Of a stretch of 64,000 bases of DNA, positions 21,141 through 32,337 are shown piece by piece. The notes beneath the pieces are model-generated. The model saw only the letters and a list, made by a program, of their open reading frames with translations. It did no database searches and had not been told where the DNA came from. Source of the DNA: Ligustrum vulgare (taxonomy: Eukaryota > Streptophyta > Magnoliopsida > Lamiales > Oleaceae); the NCBI GenBank assembly GCA_963555705.1, contig OY743190.1:21149491-21213490 (forward strand). Reading direction: 5' to 3'. A program made the translations under genes and the position numbers. How positions within the stretch are numbered: position 1 is the stretch's first letter; every line of letters begins with the position of its first letter.

Positions 21141-22877
21141 TGTTGACCTATGGTTAACTTAACCTTATTGTTTTGATCATAACAAACAAGAATATATTGT
21201 GTTACTAACAAGTGTGCTTCAAGTGTTTCATGTAATGATAAATATTCAAAGCACTCTATGTTCAAATCGTCTCTCAAAGATATAAATCAAAACTATGTGA
21301 TCAAGCACAAGAGACGCAAAGAAGATCATGAAAGAATTGAAGTTGAAAAGCATGACATGAAGATCAAGAATTCAAGCATACAAGATTAGAGTTCAAGTTA
21401 AATGTATAACACTCTCAATCTTTAGCGATGAAATTCAACGAGCTCGAAAATGATTTTTATGCATCAAGAAACTTACTTGAAAATTCGTCACTTGCATAAA
21501 AATGAATTTTCAAATCATATCATGAAATTGTTTTTGGAAAAATAAACTTTTTGATATAAAAATAAAAATTCAAATTTCTACATTTTTGGTCGACCGAAAA
21601 TATATTTGATCGACCGAAACTCTGGTCGACCGAAACATCTGCTCAACCGAAAGTTTAACGGCTAATTGCAACGGCTAAATTTTTTAAACTTTCGGTCGAC
21701 CGAAAGTGTGAACCGGTCGACCGAAACTGGCTGCAGCTCAAATTTTTGATCTATAAATAGTCATCTCATTTACATTCAATTTAAAACAACATAGAAAAGA
21801 TTTTATACAAACTTTCTTGTGAAAATTCATTGTTCTTACTTGGTTTATATTTCATCTATTTTTATTATAAAAATTTGATTGATCTAAACTTTGTTTTATC
21901 AAATTCATCAAAGTTTTTTGGAAGAAAGTTTTGTGAAGATTCTTGGTTTTATATTGTTTAAACTTCTTCAACATCTTCACACTATATTGGAATTGAAGTA
22001 TAAGTCTCTCTTTGTTCTAAACTTGTTTTAATCTTTTAAAAGAGAGAAATTCCAATTAAGGAATTTTGATTATTTGTGCTACATCTTTCATTATCATTTG
22101 ATTCATCATAGTTCCATTGCCTAAACACTTTGAGCTTAACTCATTGTTAATTATTCAAGTGTGGCATCTCTTGGTACTTAATTTGATTCAATATTTTAAC
22201 AAGAGATCATTTGAAAAACTTTGTTTGATTGCATTGAACTTTTCATTATCATTTGCATCAAAGTTTTTCTCTAACACTCGAGCTTAATTCATTGCTATCT
22301 ATTGAAGTGTTTGCCTAATTCTCTCGGTACTTAATTTGAGTATATCATTTGTCAAGAGAGGTATTTCAATTGTAAATTCAATTCATTATATCTTGTGGTT
22401 TCAAGAGCCTTGTGAAAACTCGATTGTTGGTTTCGAGAGCCTTGTGAAAACTCGATTGTAAATGATAGGTGCTCCTTGTTGTAAAGTCACCTAAGGATTC
22501 GATACTCCTTGTTGTAAGTTATCAATATAGTGGATTTGGCCTTGCTCGTGACGGAGAGTTCGGTAACGGGGGACGTAGATCACGTTGGTTGATTGAACCT
22601 CCATAAATCGCATTTGCATTCTCTTATCCCTTTTACTTACTTACATTGCACTTACTCTATTCTATCAATTTATATTGTGCAACACTATATCTAAGTGCTA
22701 TACTTACTTTATCAATTAAGTTTACACATATATAGCACACTACATTGATAGTTTAGTTACTTGTAACACTAAGTGCTCATACTTGTACCCATTGGTTTTT
22801 AAGTTTGAGATTATTTATCGAAAAAGTTTTATAAACCAATTCACCCCCCTCTTGGTTAGTTTACTCTTGGGTTAACA
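21141..22877 (+). repeat. Right LTR of the Copia element
   Basis: 1737 bp, near-identical to the left LTR but lacking 22 bp present in the left copy after about 17477 and one C of a poly-C run near its end. Confidence 0.93.
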
Positions 22878-22929
22878 CTATTGGCATTAGAGCTTGTTGT
22901 TGTTCATTCATATTAATTTTTTCTATTTT

Positions 22930-23736
22930 AAGATTTTAAATTTATTTTTGTATAATCTTCTTCTATTATATAATTTTCTTCACCTTCCTCCTTAGGGTTT
23001 TCCTTAAATATTTATATTTGTTCAGTAATCATATATATTCCTAATCTATTAATAGCTTTAAATTCTTTATCAGTTAACTCTTTTTTTGTTTTCATTTTTC
23101 TATTTCTTCACAAATTTTTGTTTTATTTGGATTTATAATCTTACTATTTTCCTGTATATTATCTAATCTTGTATGTAAATCATTTTTTTCTGTATCTTCA
23201 TCTTTAATTGTTTTAATCATATTTATTTGTTCTATTATAGTTTTTTGTTCTGTAGTTTCTATTGGAATTTCATATACTTATACCATGTTTTCTATTTTAT
23301 TTATTTTGTCAGTTATTTGTTTAATTTGGTTTTGTAAGTTTATTAATTGTCTTGATATATTATTTATACTTTGTTTTACTTCCAATATTTGTGTTGGAAT
23401 ATTTTTGTTCACATGTTTATAATCTTTAGTTATTTTTATCATTTGTCTTATTTCTAATGGTAAATTATTAATGATTTCTTGAATTTGTTTTAGGTTTTTA
23501 GCTTGTTTTAAATTTTTTTTTTTGTTTTATCTAAACATATTCCTAATTTATTTAGTAAAAATAAATTTGTTCAATTTAATTGTTTATGTTCTCCAAATCC
23601 TCCTTCTCATAATAGGATAAATTGTATAAATTTTCTATATTTTTTCAGTTATTAAGGGTCAATGACTATTATTAGGTAAATCTTTATATTTATAATTATA
23701 TACTCTATGTTCAATTATTGGTAATTTTTCAGACAT
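22930..23736 (-). pseudogene. EPRV-2 coiled-coil ORF remnant
   Basis: Begins with a methionine codon at 23736 (MSEKLPIIEHRVYNY) shortly after the primer-binding site. The rest is rich in Gln, Asn, Ile and Lys with heptad-like spacing (ISRQLINLQNQIKQITDKI near 23330). Several stops and a frameshift interrupt it. It ends just before the coat-protein start at 22911. The role, a virion-associated or assembly protein, is inferred from position and composition. Confidence 0.55.
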
Positions 23737-23775
23737 TTTATAAAATTCTAAGCATAACTACTAACTCTGGTGCTA

Positions 23776-23787
23776 GCTCTGATACCA
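23776..23787 (-). other. EPRV-2 tRNA-Met primer-binding site
   Basis: The minus strand reads TGGTATCAGAGC followed by TAGC, the conserved caulimovirid minus-strand primer site that conventionally marks position 1 of the circular viral genome. It lies 40 bp upstream of the coiled-coil ORF start, which confirms the orientation of the relic. Confidence 0.88.
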
Positions 23788-23957
23788 CACTGGACTGGAT
23801 CGTGAATTTTAATTTTGCGGAATTATAATATTACAGGTTTATGATAGTCTTCTAATTCTTCTCATAAGTCTTTCTTCAAATCTATCCATATATCTAATAT
23901 CTTCTTGTCTAATTTTGTTTTCTTCTTTTAATCAAAAATATTCTTTATGTTATTCTA

Positions 23958-24164
23958 CTAAATTTCTCTATATTTTTCTATAGCAATTGTACTTAATCCT
24001 CTTCCTGGTCTTTCTAATTCTAAGTATTCATCATGTGAACTTCTAATTAAATTTTTCCTTGTTTCATTAAGTATGTGAGGGTCAAACTGGCATAATATTT
24101 TTATGTTTGTGAAAATATTAATATGATTAGTTTGTAAAAATATTTTTGTTATTTCAAGTTCCAA
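23958..24164 (-). pseudogene. EPRV-2 short upstream ORF (end of a 3' viral gene)
   Basis: A 68-codon frame beginning MELEITKIFLQTNHINIF and containing ILNETRKNLIRSSHDEYLEL. It lies upstream of the primer-binding site, where the last ORF of a circular caulimovirid genome would end. Its sequence does not let me assign a domain. After its stop, broken Lys/Glu-rich codons continue towards 23830. Confidence 0.4.
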
Positions 24165-24297
24165 TTAAATTTTATTATGTAAAATAGTTTCTAAGTACAA
24201 TAAGTAATTCTTATGAAATCTAAAGGGTATACTAGTAAATTGATGGTGTTTGTCCACGATTGGTATGCTTTTCGTTAGTACAATTAGATTTGTTGGC

Positions 24298-24305
24298 TAT
24301 TTATA
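24298..24305 (+). promoter_or_regulatory. Probable TATA box of the apyrase gene
   Basis: TATTTATA, about 190 bp upstream of the start codon, in the short non-repetitive interval between the EPRV-2 relic and the gene. Position is plausible for a plant core promoter; it is a prediction. Confidence 0.5.
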
Positions 24306-24494
24306 GGGCACAAAAATGACCAACAAACACCAATAATTTCAGCAGGTGAGCATTTGCTGCATTTCTGATTTCTTCATCTCATGTTGTTTTCTAATTATGT
24401 AGCACGGTTTTTTGTGCTGCGTTTGATCAACTCTTTTTTGTTAATATTTTTTTGTGATTCTAAATCATGTTGTAGAAGAAGTCAGATAGGAAGG

Positions 24495-27400
24495 ATGATG
24501 AAGGGAAGCAGTCCATTGTGCTTGATTCTCTTTGCATTACTCTTCCTCCTTCCCGTCTACTCTCTCCCTGGTTTAAACCGCAAGTTTTCCTTCAATGGCC
24601 TTATACTCAACGTCGGGTCTAATAATTACGCTGTTATATTTGATGCCGGAAGTACTGGCAGTAGAGCCCATGTCTTCAGCTTCGACCAAGACTTCAATCT
24701 TCTTCCGGTCGGCGAAGATTTTGAGCTTCTTGTCACGGTATGCTAATGCTAGCTATCCAATGTATTGTACGCGTTTTGATGGATTGGTTGTTGTATCTGA
24801 TACATACTTGCAATGCAGACGACACCAGGTCTAAGTTCATACGCGGACGACCCCAAGGCAGCTGCTGATTCGTTAAGGCCCCTCTTACAGAAAGCAGAAG
24901 CAGCAGTGCCTAAACAGTTGCACTCTAAAACACCACTTAGACTCGGCGTCTGTACCCCGTCGCGCTCTCACTATTTATTACGTTTTCTTGTTCTTCCTTT
25001 TTTGTTTGATTCAGATTTTACATCTCTTCTGCCCACAGGCGACTGCTGGACTACGATTGTTGGACGGTGATGCAGCTGAAAGAATCTTGGAAGCTGTACA
25101 TTCTGCTTCTTCCTTTCTTTGGTTAAACGATTAAGATGGATAGTTATTATCAGTTTCTATTTACTCAAATTAAACCTACTGAACATGTATCAATTTCCAT
25201 TGCCATTAACATTGAGAGATCGAGCTTGTTAATCTCGTCGGTTTCATAAATTTTTTCTGTCTGGAAATTTAGGTGAGAGAGCTTTTTAAGAGTGAAAGCA
25301 GCCTGGAGTACAGGGCAGAGTGGGTGTCTATTCTCGATGGATCGGAGGAAGGTGCTTATCTTTGGGTAAGTACTTCAGCTAACTATTTAAGCCCCACATT
25401 TCAGCACAAGTTTTTAAAAAAGTTTTTATTATTTTTTTGATGAATATGTGGTTTAAAAAATATTTGAAAAGTCAAAAGCTGTGAGCTTGATTAAGAATTG
25501 ATGGTTGAGATTGAGTTTGAAAAATTGAGGTGAAGAAACTCGTTACCAAACAAGCTCTAAAACACTCAATTTCAACCACCTATCTTGATCAAACCTACAA
25601 TATTTGACTTTTAAGCAATTTTGAACTACATATTCTTCAAAAAAACCCACAAAAATTGGGGGTCAAATAAACACTAAGCAGTGTACATCTTATATATGGA
25701 GGCTGCACAGCTTCTAATTTTCTAGCAATATGTATAAAATTGCTGGTAGCTTTAAAAATGTTTTGAAAGTAAAAAATTGTGGATTTAATTAAAAATGAAT
25801 GGTTGAGTTTGATTTTGAAATATTGAGGTAAAAAAAACTCGTTACCAAACAAAATCTAAAACATTCAATCTCAACCATCTATTCTTAGTCAAACCTACAA
25901 TATTTAACTTTTCAAATAATTTTAAACCACATATTTTTCAAAATAACCAGAAAAATTGGGGGCCAAACAGATGCTAAAGAGTGTACATAGCGATGTCAAC
26001 GAGCCGAGCCGAGTTGAGTCGAGCTCGTGAGCCGAAGATCAAGGCTCGGCTGGGCTTTTAGGGGTCGAGGCTTTTTCGGCTCGAGCCGAGTCGAGCCAAA
26101 GCTCGTCCTAAAAAATAAGGCTCTAATCGAGCTTTAAGCTTGAGCTTTTCCGAGCCAAGTCCCGAACTTTTTAATATTTTTATTTTTATAACAAAAATCC
26201 ATAAAATTTTTATTGAAAATGTATATATATAGCAAGTTGAACCGAGCTCGTAATCGAAATTCATGGCTCAAGCTCTCATCGAGCTTTTTGAGCAGGTTTT
26301 TTTCTGCTCGAACCGAGCTGAGCCAAAGCCCGTCTCTCAAAAAATAACTCGGCTTGAGCTTTATCTTGAAATATCGAGCCGCAAGCCTAGCTAAGCCCGA
26401 GCTTTTTTCGAGCCGAGTCCGAGCGACTCGAGCCGATGAGTCGTTTTACCATCCCTATGTGTACATCTTATATATGGAGGCTGCACAGCTTCTAATTTTT
26501 TAGAATTATGTATAAAATTGCTGGTTGCTTTAAAAATGTTTGAAATGTCAAAAATTGTGAGCTTGATTAAGAATGAATGATTGAGATTGAGTTTGAAAAA
26601 TTGAGGTGAAAAAAATTCGTTACCAAATAGGCTCTAAAACACTCAATCTCAATCATCTATTCTTAGTAAAACCTAAAATATTTGATTTTTCAAACAATTT
26701 TAGACCACGTATATTCTTCAAAAGAACCCACAAAAATTGGGGTCTAAACAGATGCTAATTAGTGTACATCTTATAAATGGAGGCTGCACGGCTTCTAATT
26801 TTCTAGCATTATGCATGAAATTGCAGGTTGCTATAAACTATTTACTGGGGACATCGGGTAAAGATTACTCAAGCACAGTTGGTGTGATTGATCTTGGAGG
26901 TGGATCGGTGCAGATGGCTTATGCTATCTCAAGGGAAACCGCTGCCAACGCCCCCGTGGCAAAGGATGCATATGTGCTCGAAAAGAACATCGTGGGAACA
27001 ACCTATCACGTTTATTCTCACAGGTCTGGTTTCTCCAAATGTGTCCTGGCTATTCATTTTCAATTTTAAATAGTCATGTTGGTTTGGTCTCTTCCTCAAT
27101 ATAAAAACTAGATACAATTAATGCTTGATAAATTGTCTTCAGTTACTTGAACTACGGACTTAGAGCAGCTCGAGCTCAAATTCTGAATCTTTCTGGTGGC
27201 CATGGCAATCCATGTGTGACGAATGGTTATAAGGGTACGTATTTATGTCATCCTCTGATAATTGATCCATCTTCTAATTATTTACAACAATGCTACAAGT
27301 ACCGCGAGTTATACCGCACGCTCACATGTGGGGGGAGGGGTGAACTAGTCATTTCACTCTCATGTGTCTGTGGGTACACTTTGCCGCACCTTTAGCATTT

Positions 27401-28288
27401 TTCGTTAATTTATGTCATGACCTTGAATCTTTTTCAAAAGGGACATATGAGTATTCCGAGGTGATCTATAATGTATCGGCTCCATTATCTGGAACGAGCC
27501 TAAGGAGATGCAGAGCACTAGCTGGAGAAGTACTTAAACTTGATGCACCTTGCACATACAAAAACTGCTCGTTTGACGGCGTTTGGAATGGTGGAGGTGG
27601 CGATGGCCGGAAGAATCTTTATGCCGCGTCATTTTTCTATGACACGGCTGTTGGGGTATTAAAAAAAAATGATTTAGAGCTTGTTTGCTCATATATATAT
27701 TTTTTTTATCAATTTTTCTCTCAAATTAATTTTGAACCATACATTTCTATGAGATTCACAACTTTTCACACTTTCCAATCACTTTTTAACCACGCATTCT
27801 TCTAAAAACTTTAATTTCCGCAAATTTTCCCAGAAACTCTTAATTTGAAATCATTATCCATATGAATACATACTAACATATACCTGTTGTTGTAGGCTAG
27901 TATTATTAAGCAAAATGTGGCGTCCGTCGAAGTTCCTCCGACTGTCTACTGGAATGCAGCTAAGGTTGCTTGCAGTTCTAACGTGGAAACTATAACATCT
28001 CAATTCCCTCAAATCGAAGAAAGGGACGTGCCATTTCTGTGTATGGATCTTGTATACCAGTACACATTACTTGTACATGGTTTTGGTAAGCAAGATATTT
28101 AGCATCTCATCTCATTTATTTCAATTATCCACGCACACAAACGATGGTTTACGTTTATTTGTTATTTTGACATGATAGGCGTAGATCCTCTTGAAGAGAT
28201 TACTGTGTTAAACCAAGTAGAATACAAAGGTTCCTTGGTAGGGGCTGCGTGGCCTCTCGGATGTGCAATTGAAGTCCTATCAGCATAG
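24495..28288 (+). CDS. Apyrase (GDA1/CD39 nucleoside phosphohydrolase), nine exons, intact
   Basis: Apyrase hydrolyses NTPs and NDPs to NMP; plant members act in the Golgi/ER lumen or outside the cell. Exons: 24495-24737, 24819-24947, 25039-25095, 25273-25365, 26827-27023, 27143-27234, 27441-27655, 27896-28085, 28179-28288. All introns are GT-AG and the joined frame is 1326 bp (441 residues), close to the usual 450-470. The N-terminus has a hydrophobic signal or anchor (residues 8-22). Apyrase conserved regions follow: FDAGSTGSR (49-57), ATAGLR (125-130), the [15 protein letters not shown] block (160-174), [10 protein letters not shown] (195-204), then [14 protein letters not shown] and NCS are possible glycosylation sites. 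The frame stays open upstream to an ATG at 24381, but I prefer 24495 because the signal peptide then starts the protein. Intron 4 (1461 bp) is swollen by repeats. Confidence 0.93.
25400..26826. repeat. Three imperfect tandem repeat units in apyrase intron 4
   Basis: Units of roughly 300 bp start near 25400, 25745 and 26515. Each carries an internal foldback: a GTGAGCTTGATTAAGAATGA-type arm against a TTCTTAGTCAAACCTACAAT-type arm, around CTCGTTACCAAACA. Between units lies a copy of GTGTACATCTTATATATGGA then GGCTGCACRGCTTCTAATTT; the last copy ends in the real splice acceptor at 26826. A hAT-like element is inserted between units 2 and 3. Confidence 0.75.
25988..26457. mobile_element. GAGCC-rich hAT-like repeat, copy 2, in apyrase intron 4
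   Basis: A 470-bp element with imperfect inverted ends TAGCGATGTCAACGAGCC and, inverted, TAGGGATGGTAAAACGACTC. The flanks AGTGTACA and TGTGTACA agree at 7 of 8 positions, a decayed hAT-size duplication. Interior GAGCC/GGCTC blocks match the copy at 11655-12021. It does not disturb the exons. Confidence 0.75.
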
Positions 28289-28392
28289 TCTGCTTGAAAT
28301 ATTGAAATATCTTATATCCAATAATGCAGGCAGGAATCGAGATTGTTGTGACTTTTGTTCCGATGTTTGCGTATATGGTTACTTAGACCATT

Positions 28393-28398
28393 AATAAA
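28393..28398 (+). terminator. Apyrase polyadenylation signal
   Basis: AATAAA about 105 bp after the stop codon, the usual distance for a plant 3' UTR. Confidence 0.6.
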
Positions 28399-29180
28399 GT
28401 TCTATTAGAGCATTTCCTGTGAATTGAGACTGATGTGATAATGAAATTAACGGACTTATAGAGAACGTGGATAAATTGACGGAGTAGTTTTAAATTTCAT
28501 CTCAAATGGTTCTGTCTACATTTAAATATTATTGATTATTACGTAACAGTTTTTTAAATTTAAAAATAAAAATTTATTCACAAAATAATTAATATAATAT
28601 TAAACTTTTCATTATTATAAACTATAAGTATTATTTTCTTGGACCATATTTCATTTGTTATATTTCATTTTGGCAGCTAAATTTATTTTGAGATTTTTTT
28701 AATTATTATTACAAAAAAATATTTATTAATCTTAAATTATTATTTTTTTTATTGTTATTTTGTTAAGATATTTCAATGACTAGTATTTTTATACAAATTT
28801 ATTTAGCGATAATTTTTTATTGATAAGTTAAATTTATGAAAATGCACAATTTTTTAAAATTATTAATCTTAAATTTAATATAATTATGAAACCTTTGAAT
28901 GAAAGCAATCAAAAAGTGCTTGATCAAAGATAATTTTCAACTAAAATCTTCATATCATGATGACCACGACCCTTTTTAATATAGTTAAAATAATTATAAA
29001 ATAAATAAATGCTGACTCATTCAGTTAGACGAAGCATCAATATGGAGACGGAGCACTCGACATTGTCAACTTTTTTTCTAACCACTTCATTTTAATATTG
29101 TAGTTTACATTGTGCATTTGAGAGATTTTTAATCCATTTTGTCAATTTGCTTACGTGTCAAGTTTTTTCCCAATTGATGA
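28399..29180. other. AT-rich intergenic DNA
   Basis: Very AT-rich spacer downstream of the apyrase gene. No gene, repeat partner or terminal repeat is evident. Confidence 0.5.
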
Positions 29181-29224
29181 AGTTCATTGGATATGCTCTT
29201 ATATTAATAAAAAAACTTAAAAAA

Positions 29225-29320
29225 AACTTTGAAGGGAACTCTGAGCTCTTGCTTTGCAACATCTCTGTTGTTGTCAAACTTCATTGGCAAGTCTTAAGCT
29301 CTTTACCTGAAGAGTTCATA
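29225..29320 (-). pseudogene. MRD1/RBM19-like RRM gene fragment, copy A
   Basis: On the minus strand the segment begins CTTCAGGTAAAGAGCTTAAG, giving LQVKSLRLAN, then after a stop and frameshift VAKQE. It aligns with the better copy at 45045-45183 (VKSLRLPTKFGNH, VEYVAKQEAHNAL), which resembles the penultimate exons of MRD1/RBM19, a multi-RRM protein of pre-rRNA processing. This copy is short and heavily broken; the flanks show no element ends. Confidence 0.5.
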
Positions 29321-29329
29321 TCTAGTATG

Positions 29330-31782
29330 TAATAGCACCCCCGGGGCATATTTTAACTAACAAAGGTTGGAGATTCACAAATGTTGTTAGCACAAAGGTC
29401 GACGGTTTGATTTCTCATGCGTTCAAATTTGCTAGGCACTTTGTCATCCAGTGGATAGTATTCAAACCCTGACCAGCACGAGCTATAACCTTTGACTTGA
29501 TGTATCTTACTTCTAGCATAAACTCCTTATCTAAGAAGTAAGATACCTTCGCCTCGATAGGATTTTAGAAGTAATATCCAATAATTCCCTTAGATATCCT
29601 GTAAACAAGAAATTATTGAATTTAGCTTCCATGTTGTCTGATTCACTACACTTTATATATAAGTATCATAGTCCTTATTTTTTAATATGGAAATTAGGCT
29701 CTTTTCTCATTCCACATCTTGTTTAAAATCTTATCCACCGATTTAGATGAGACACAATTTAGCGTGCTACATGAAATGGTATGAATATATCCAAATTAAC
29801 ATGAAGCTTCAAGTATTAAGCTATTTGTCTCCACAATGAAAGCTGAATCATTGAATTTGTACTTATCTTATTTTCCTTGATTGTTTTATTACCAACAGAC
29901 AAGGCCTTACCAACATACATGGCCTTCTAAGACCCTTTCTTAAAGTATCCTTTAGATTTCCTTTTATTTATAGTTTCAAGCTCGACTTTTTTGTAAGTGC
30001 TTCACATAAATTTTAATAGCTTTGGGGGTTTCTCTTAGCATGCTTACGTTTATTTAATATTTTCGTTTATTTTTGTTAAATCCCGTTTTTCTTTATTTAC
30101 ATTCTAAAATAATTAAATAAATTATAAAACACTTTTATTACGTCATAATAGATAATATAAGACTTTAAAATTTTCGGATCGTTACGATTCTTCCTTGTCT
30201 TCCTCTTTTAATTTTCCTCCCGCCTCTTGAATCAATCAATGAATTATGTATGTTTTTGAGAGAGAAAGAGTGCCAAATTTTAGTTTGTTCTAGTTTGTAT
30301 ATCTACTCCTCTTGATCTGGTTGAAGATTAATTCTAATATATGAAGAAACCTTGTTAAACAAGGAAACACTCTATTCGCCAGAAAATTGCGCGATCGCGT
30401 GGAAGACATGGTCGCTATCGCATGGCTATGATGATTTGGGTTCTGCATTGCTTATGGACTACTTTGCAACCGCGTTAGGTAACCTCGTGCGATCGTTTGG
30501 TTATTCCATTTCATGCAATTTTCATCTTCAATTCCGTTTGAGTTGGTCACTCTTCTTTATTTCTGCTGCAAGTTCTTCAACTTCTGATTTGGTCTATTTG
30601 ACCCTTGAACTTCTGAATCTCCTCAATTAAGTCCTTTCATCTCTTGATTTCTTCAATTAGACCTTTGAACTTTCGACTTCTTCCAATTTAGCTCATTTAT
30701 GGTTCATTACTGGTCTCATCAACATCCCAACTGTATGATTTGACTCAAATTGCTATCCAAATAGTCTTTATTCGCCTCAATTGCTTCATTCTCTCAACTT
30801 CAGAGATAATTACTGAAATAAACAAAAATAATACCAATTACGTAGAATTTATTCTTAAATGAAAATATAATATATAGTTTTAACATCTAAACTAGTGAAT
30901 AAAATATACTTATCATTACCCAATCAACTCTCATCGATCGAGTCGATTGTAGATCTCCTGGTAGCTCTTGCGAAACCCTAATCTAGGTTATTAGGATTCA
31001 AGCATTTCACCTTTGTTTCTTTTCAAGAGTACATTTGTAGGGGACATACTAACAATTTAACATAAAGAACATTAGAATGAGTCAAAAAATAACAAAAACT
31101 AAGTATAAATTTAATAAAATACGCATAAAAGATATAGTTTCTCCAATGCTGATGCATTCTTACCTAGTAAATGATCCATTGATTAGTTTATTTCTCCCAC
31201 CAAAATCCTATTTTTCTTTCTTAATTGTAATTCTTTTTTTATTATTTTCTATTTAAATATGTTATATATAATGTCATTTTTTACCCTTCCTTGAAATGCT
31301 AAGATATACTTTGTTCAATCTATTTCTTTATTTCCTCATGAATCATATGTTTGTAACAATAGGGATAGAATTTTCTCAATTCTAATCGATTAGGCGTATT
31401 GTGCCAATCCCTTCGATTTATTTAATTGATAAGATTATTTCTGTAATATTTAGTATTCTTAATTCTTTGTTGTTATATTAGGCCAATTAAATTAAAAGTC
31501 TTATTTAATGACGATTAGGACCCTTAAACACATCAATTGAATTAAATATTCTATCCGACTTTCAAGTGGATTCCCTTAAATGTGAACAATTTAATATAAT
31601 AATAGAATGAGTTTTCAGGGCGTTGCAATTTTATATTATTTAATAATATGGTAGGATATGCTTATGAAACGCATTCTTTATAGATATTTGAATATAACAT
31701 GTGGACACTTGTCGCATGTTGCTAGCTTTGTTTACTTGAGTTATATAAATGTGGTGGTATAAGATTTTTAAGACATATGACT
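29330..31782. other. Intergenic DNA without recognised gene
   Basis: Includes a stretch with CGATCG and GCGCGATCGCG palindromes (about 30390-30500) and CT-rich segments alternating ACTTCTGATTTGG and CCTTTGAACTTC (30570-30700) that look like LTR or untranslated sequence of an old retroelement. A 92-codon frame at 30352-30630 has no recognisable domain. I see no supported gene. Confidence 0.45.
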
Positions 31783-31804
31783 CACTAGTAGAAAAACGCG
31801 AAAA

Positions 31805-32010
31805 AAAGGGTTTAGGCGTCGGTTCTTCGAGAACCGACGCCTAAACCTAGTTCAGGCGTCGGTTCATGAAGAACCGACGCCTGAACCGGAGGTTTACGCG
31901 TCGGTTCTTGGTGAACCGACGCGTAAATTCGAAGGTTTACGCGTCGGTTCACCAGAACCGACGCGTAACCTCCGGTTCAGGCGTCGGTTCTCGACGAACC
32001 GACGCCTAAA
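31805..32010. repeat. CACTA copy 1 left subterminal hairpin array
   Basis: Alternating inverted pairs of AGGCGTCGGTT with AACCGACGCCT and of ACGCGTCGGTT with AACCGACGCGT, separated by 4-8 bp loops. About five hairpins in 200 bp. Confidence 0.9.
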
Positions 32011-32215
32011 CCTAATATATTTAATTCAAAAATTCGCGCGATTTAATTCCATTCCGCGCATATCTCTCTCTCACTCTCTCTCAACACTTCAACATCGAGC
32101 CATCACCACCGTGCCTCCACCAACACCACGACGCCACCAACACCGCGACGCCACCACGAACCCGCCTCCATCTCTTAAGAAATTTACTCTTATATGTGTG
32201 TGTGCGTGTATGTAT

Positions 32216-32285
32216 ATATATATGTGTGTGTGTGATATGTGTGTGTACGTGTATGTATATATATATGTGTGTGTGTGTGTGCGTG

Positions 32286-32331
<46 letters not shown>
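32216..32331. repeat. TG/TA microsatellite in CACTA copy 1
   Basis: Mixed (TG)n and (TA)n tracts downstream of a CT-rich leader, matching a longer array in copy 2 at 48675-49017. Confidence 0.9.
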
Positions 32332-32332
<1 letters not shown>

Positions 32333-32337
32333 GTTGA

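Larger units (their letters stand above)
17219..22877 (+). mobile_element. Copia-type LTR retrotransposon, gag-only, recent insertion
   Basis: Complete element with a perfect 5-bp target duplication CTATT (17214-17218 and 22878-22882). The left LTR is 17219-18978 (1760 bp) and the right LTR 21141-22877 (1737 bp). Both begin TGTTGACC and end GGTTAACA. By eye the LTRs differ by about ten substitutions plus a 22-bp and a 1-bp indel, so the insertion is young. The primer site TGGTATCAGAGC (18981-18992) matches initiator tRNA-Met. The internal 2.2 kb holds only a gag frame, no protease, integrase, RT or RNase H, so it is non-autonomous. Several polypurine runs near the right LTR resemble Sireviruses. 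It interrupts the start of the EPRV-2 coat-protein ORF. Confidence 0.95.
12022..24165 (-). mobile_element. Endogenous pararetrovirus relic (EPRV-2), interrupted by a MITE and a Copia element
   Basis: A second caulimovirid-like relic, read on the minus strand from about 24165 down to 12022. In viral order: a short upstream ORF (24164-23958), the tRNA-Met primer-binding site (23787-23776), a coiled-coil ORF (from 23736), coat protein (22911 to about 15900, split by the Copia insertion), movement-protein-like region (about 15390-14810), two protease-like motifs (about 14700 and 14290), RT (about 13850-13050) and an RNase H-like end (about 12800-12022, split by a MITE). Stops and frameshifts occur throughout. 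Its amino-acid motifs differ from those of EPRV-1, so the two are distinct lineages lying tail to tail. It ends about 330 bp before the apyrase start codon. Confidence 0.85.

Noticed and set aside
24381..24494. Upstream ATG at 24381 as the apyrase start.
   Set aside because: It is in frame, but would put 38 extra residues before the obvious signal peptide and gives no family resemblance.
29340..29480. A possible tRNA-derived SINE, with TTAGCACAAAGG and GGTTTGATTTC resembling A and B boxes.
   Set aside because: Both boxes are imperfect, there is no clear tail or target duplication, and no second copy in the window.
30352..30630. A 92-codon frame in the intergenic region.
   Set aside because: No recognisable domain or splice context; it is probably chance in old retroelement-like sequence.
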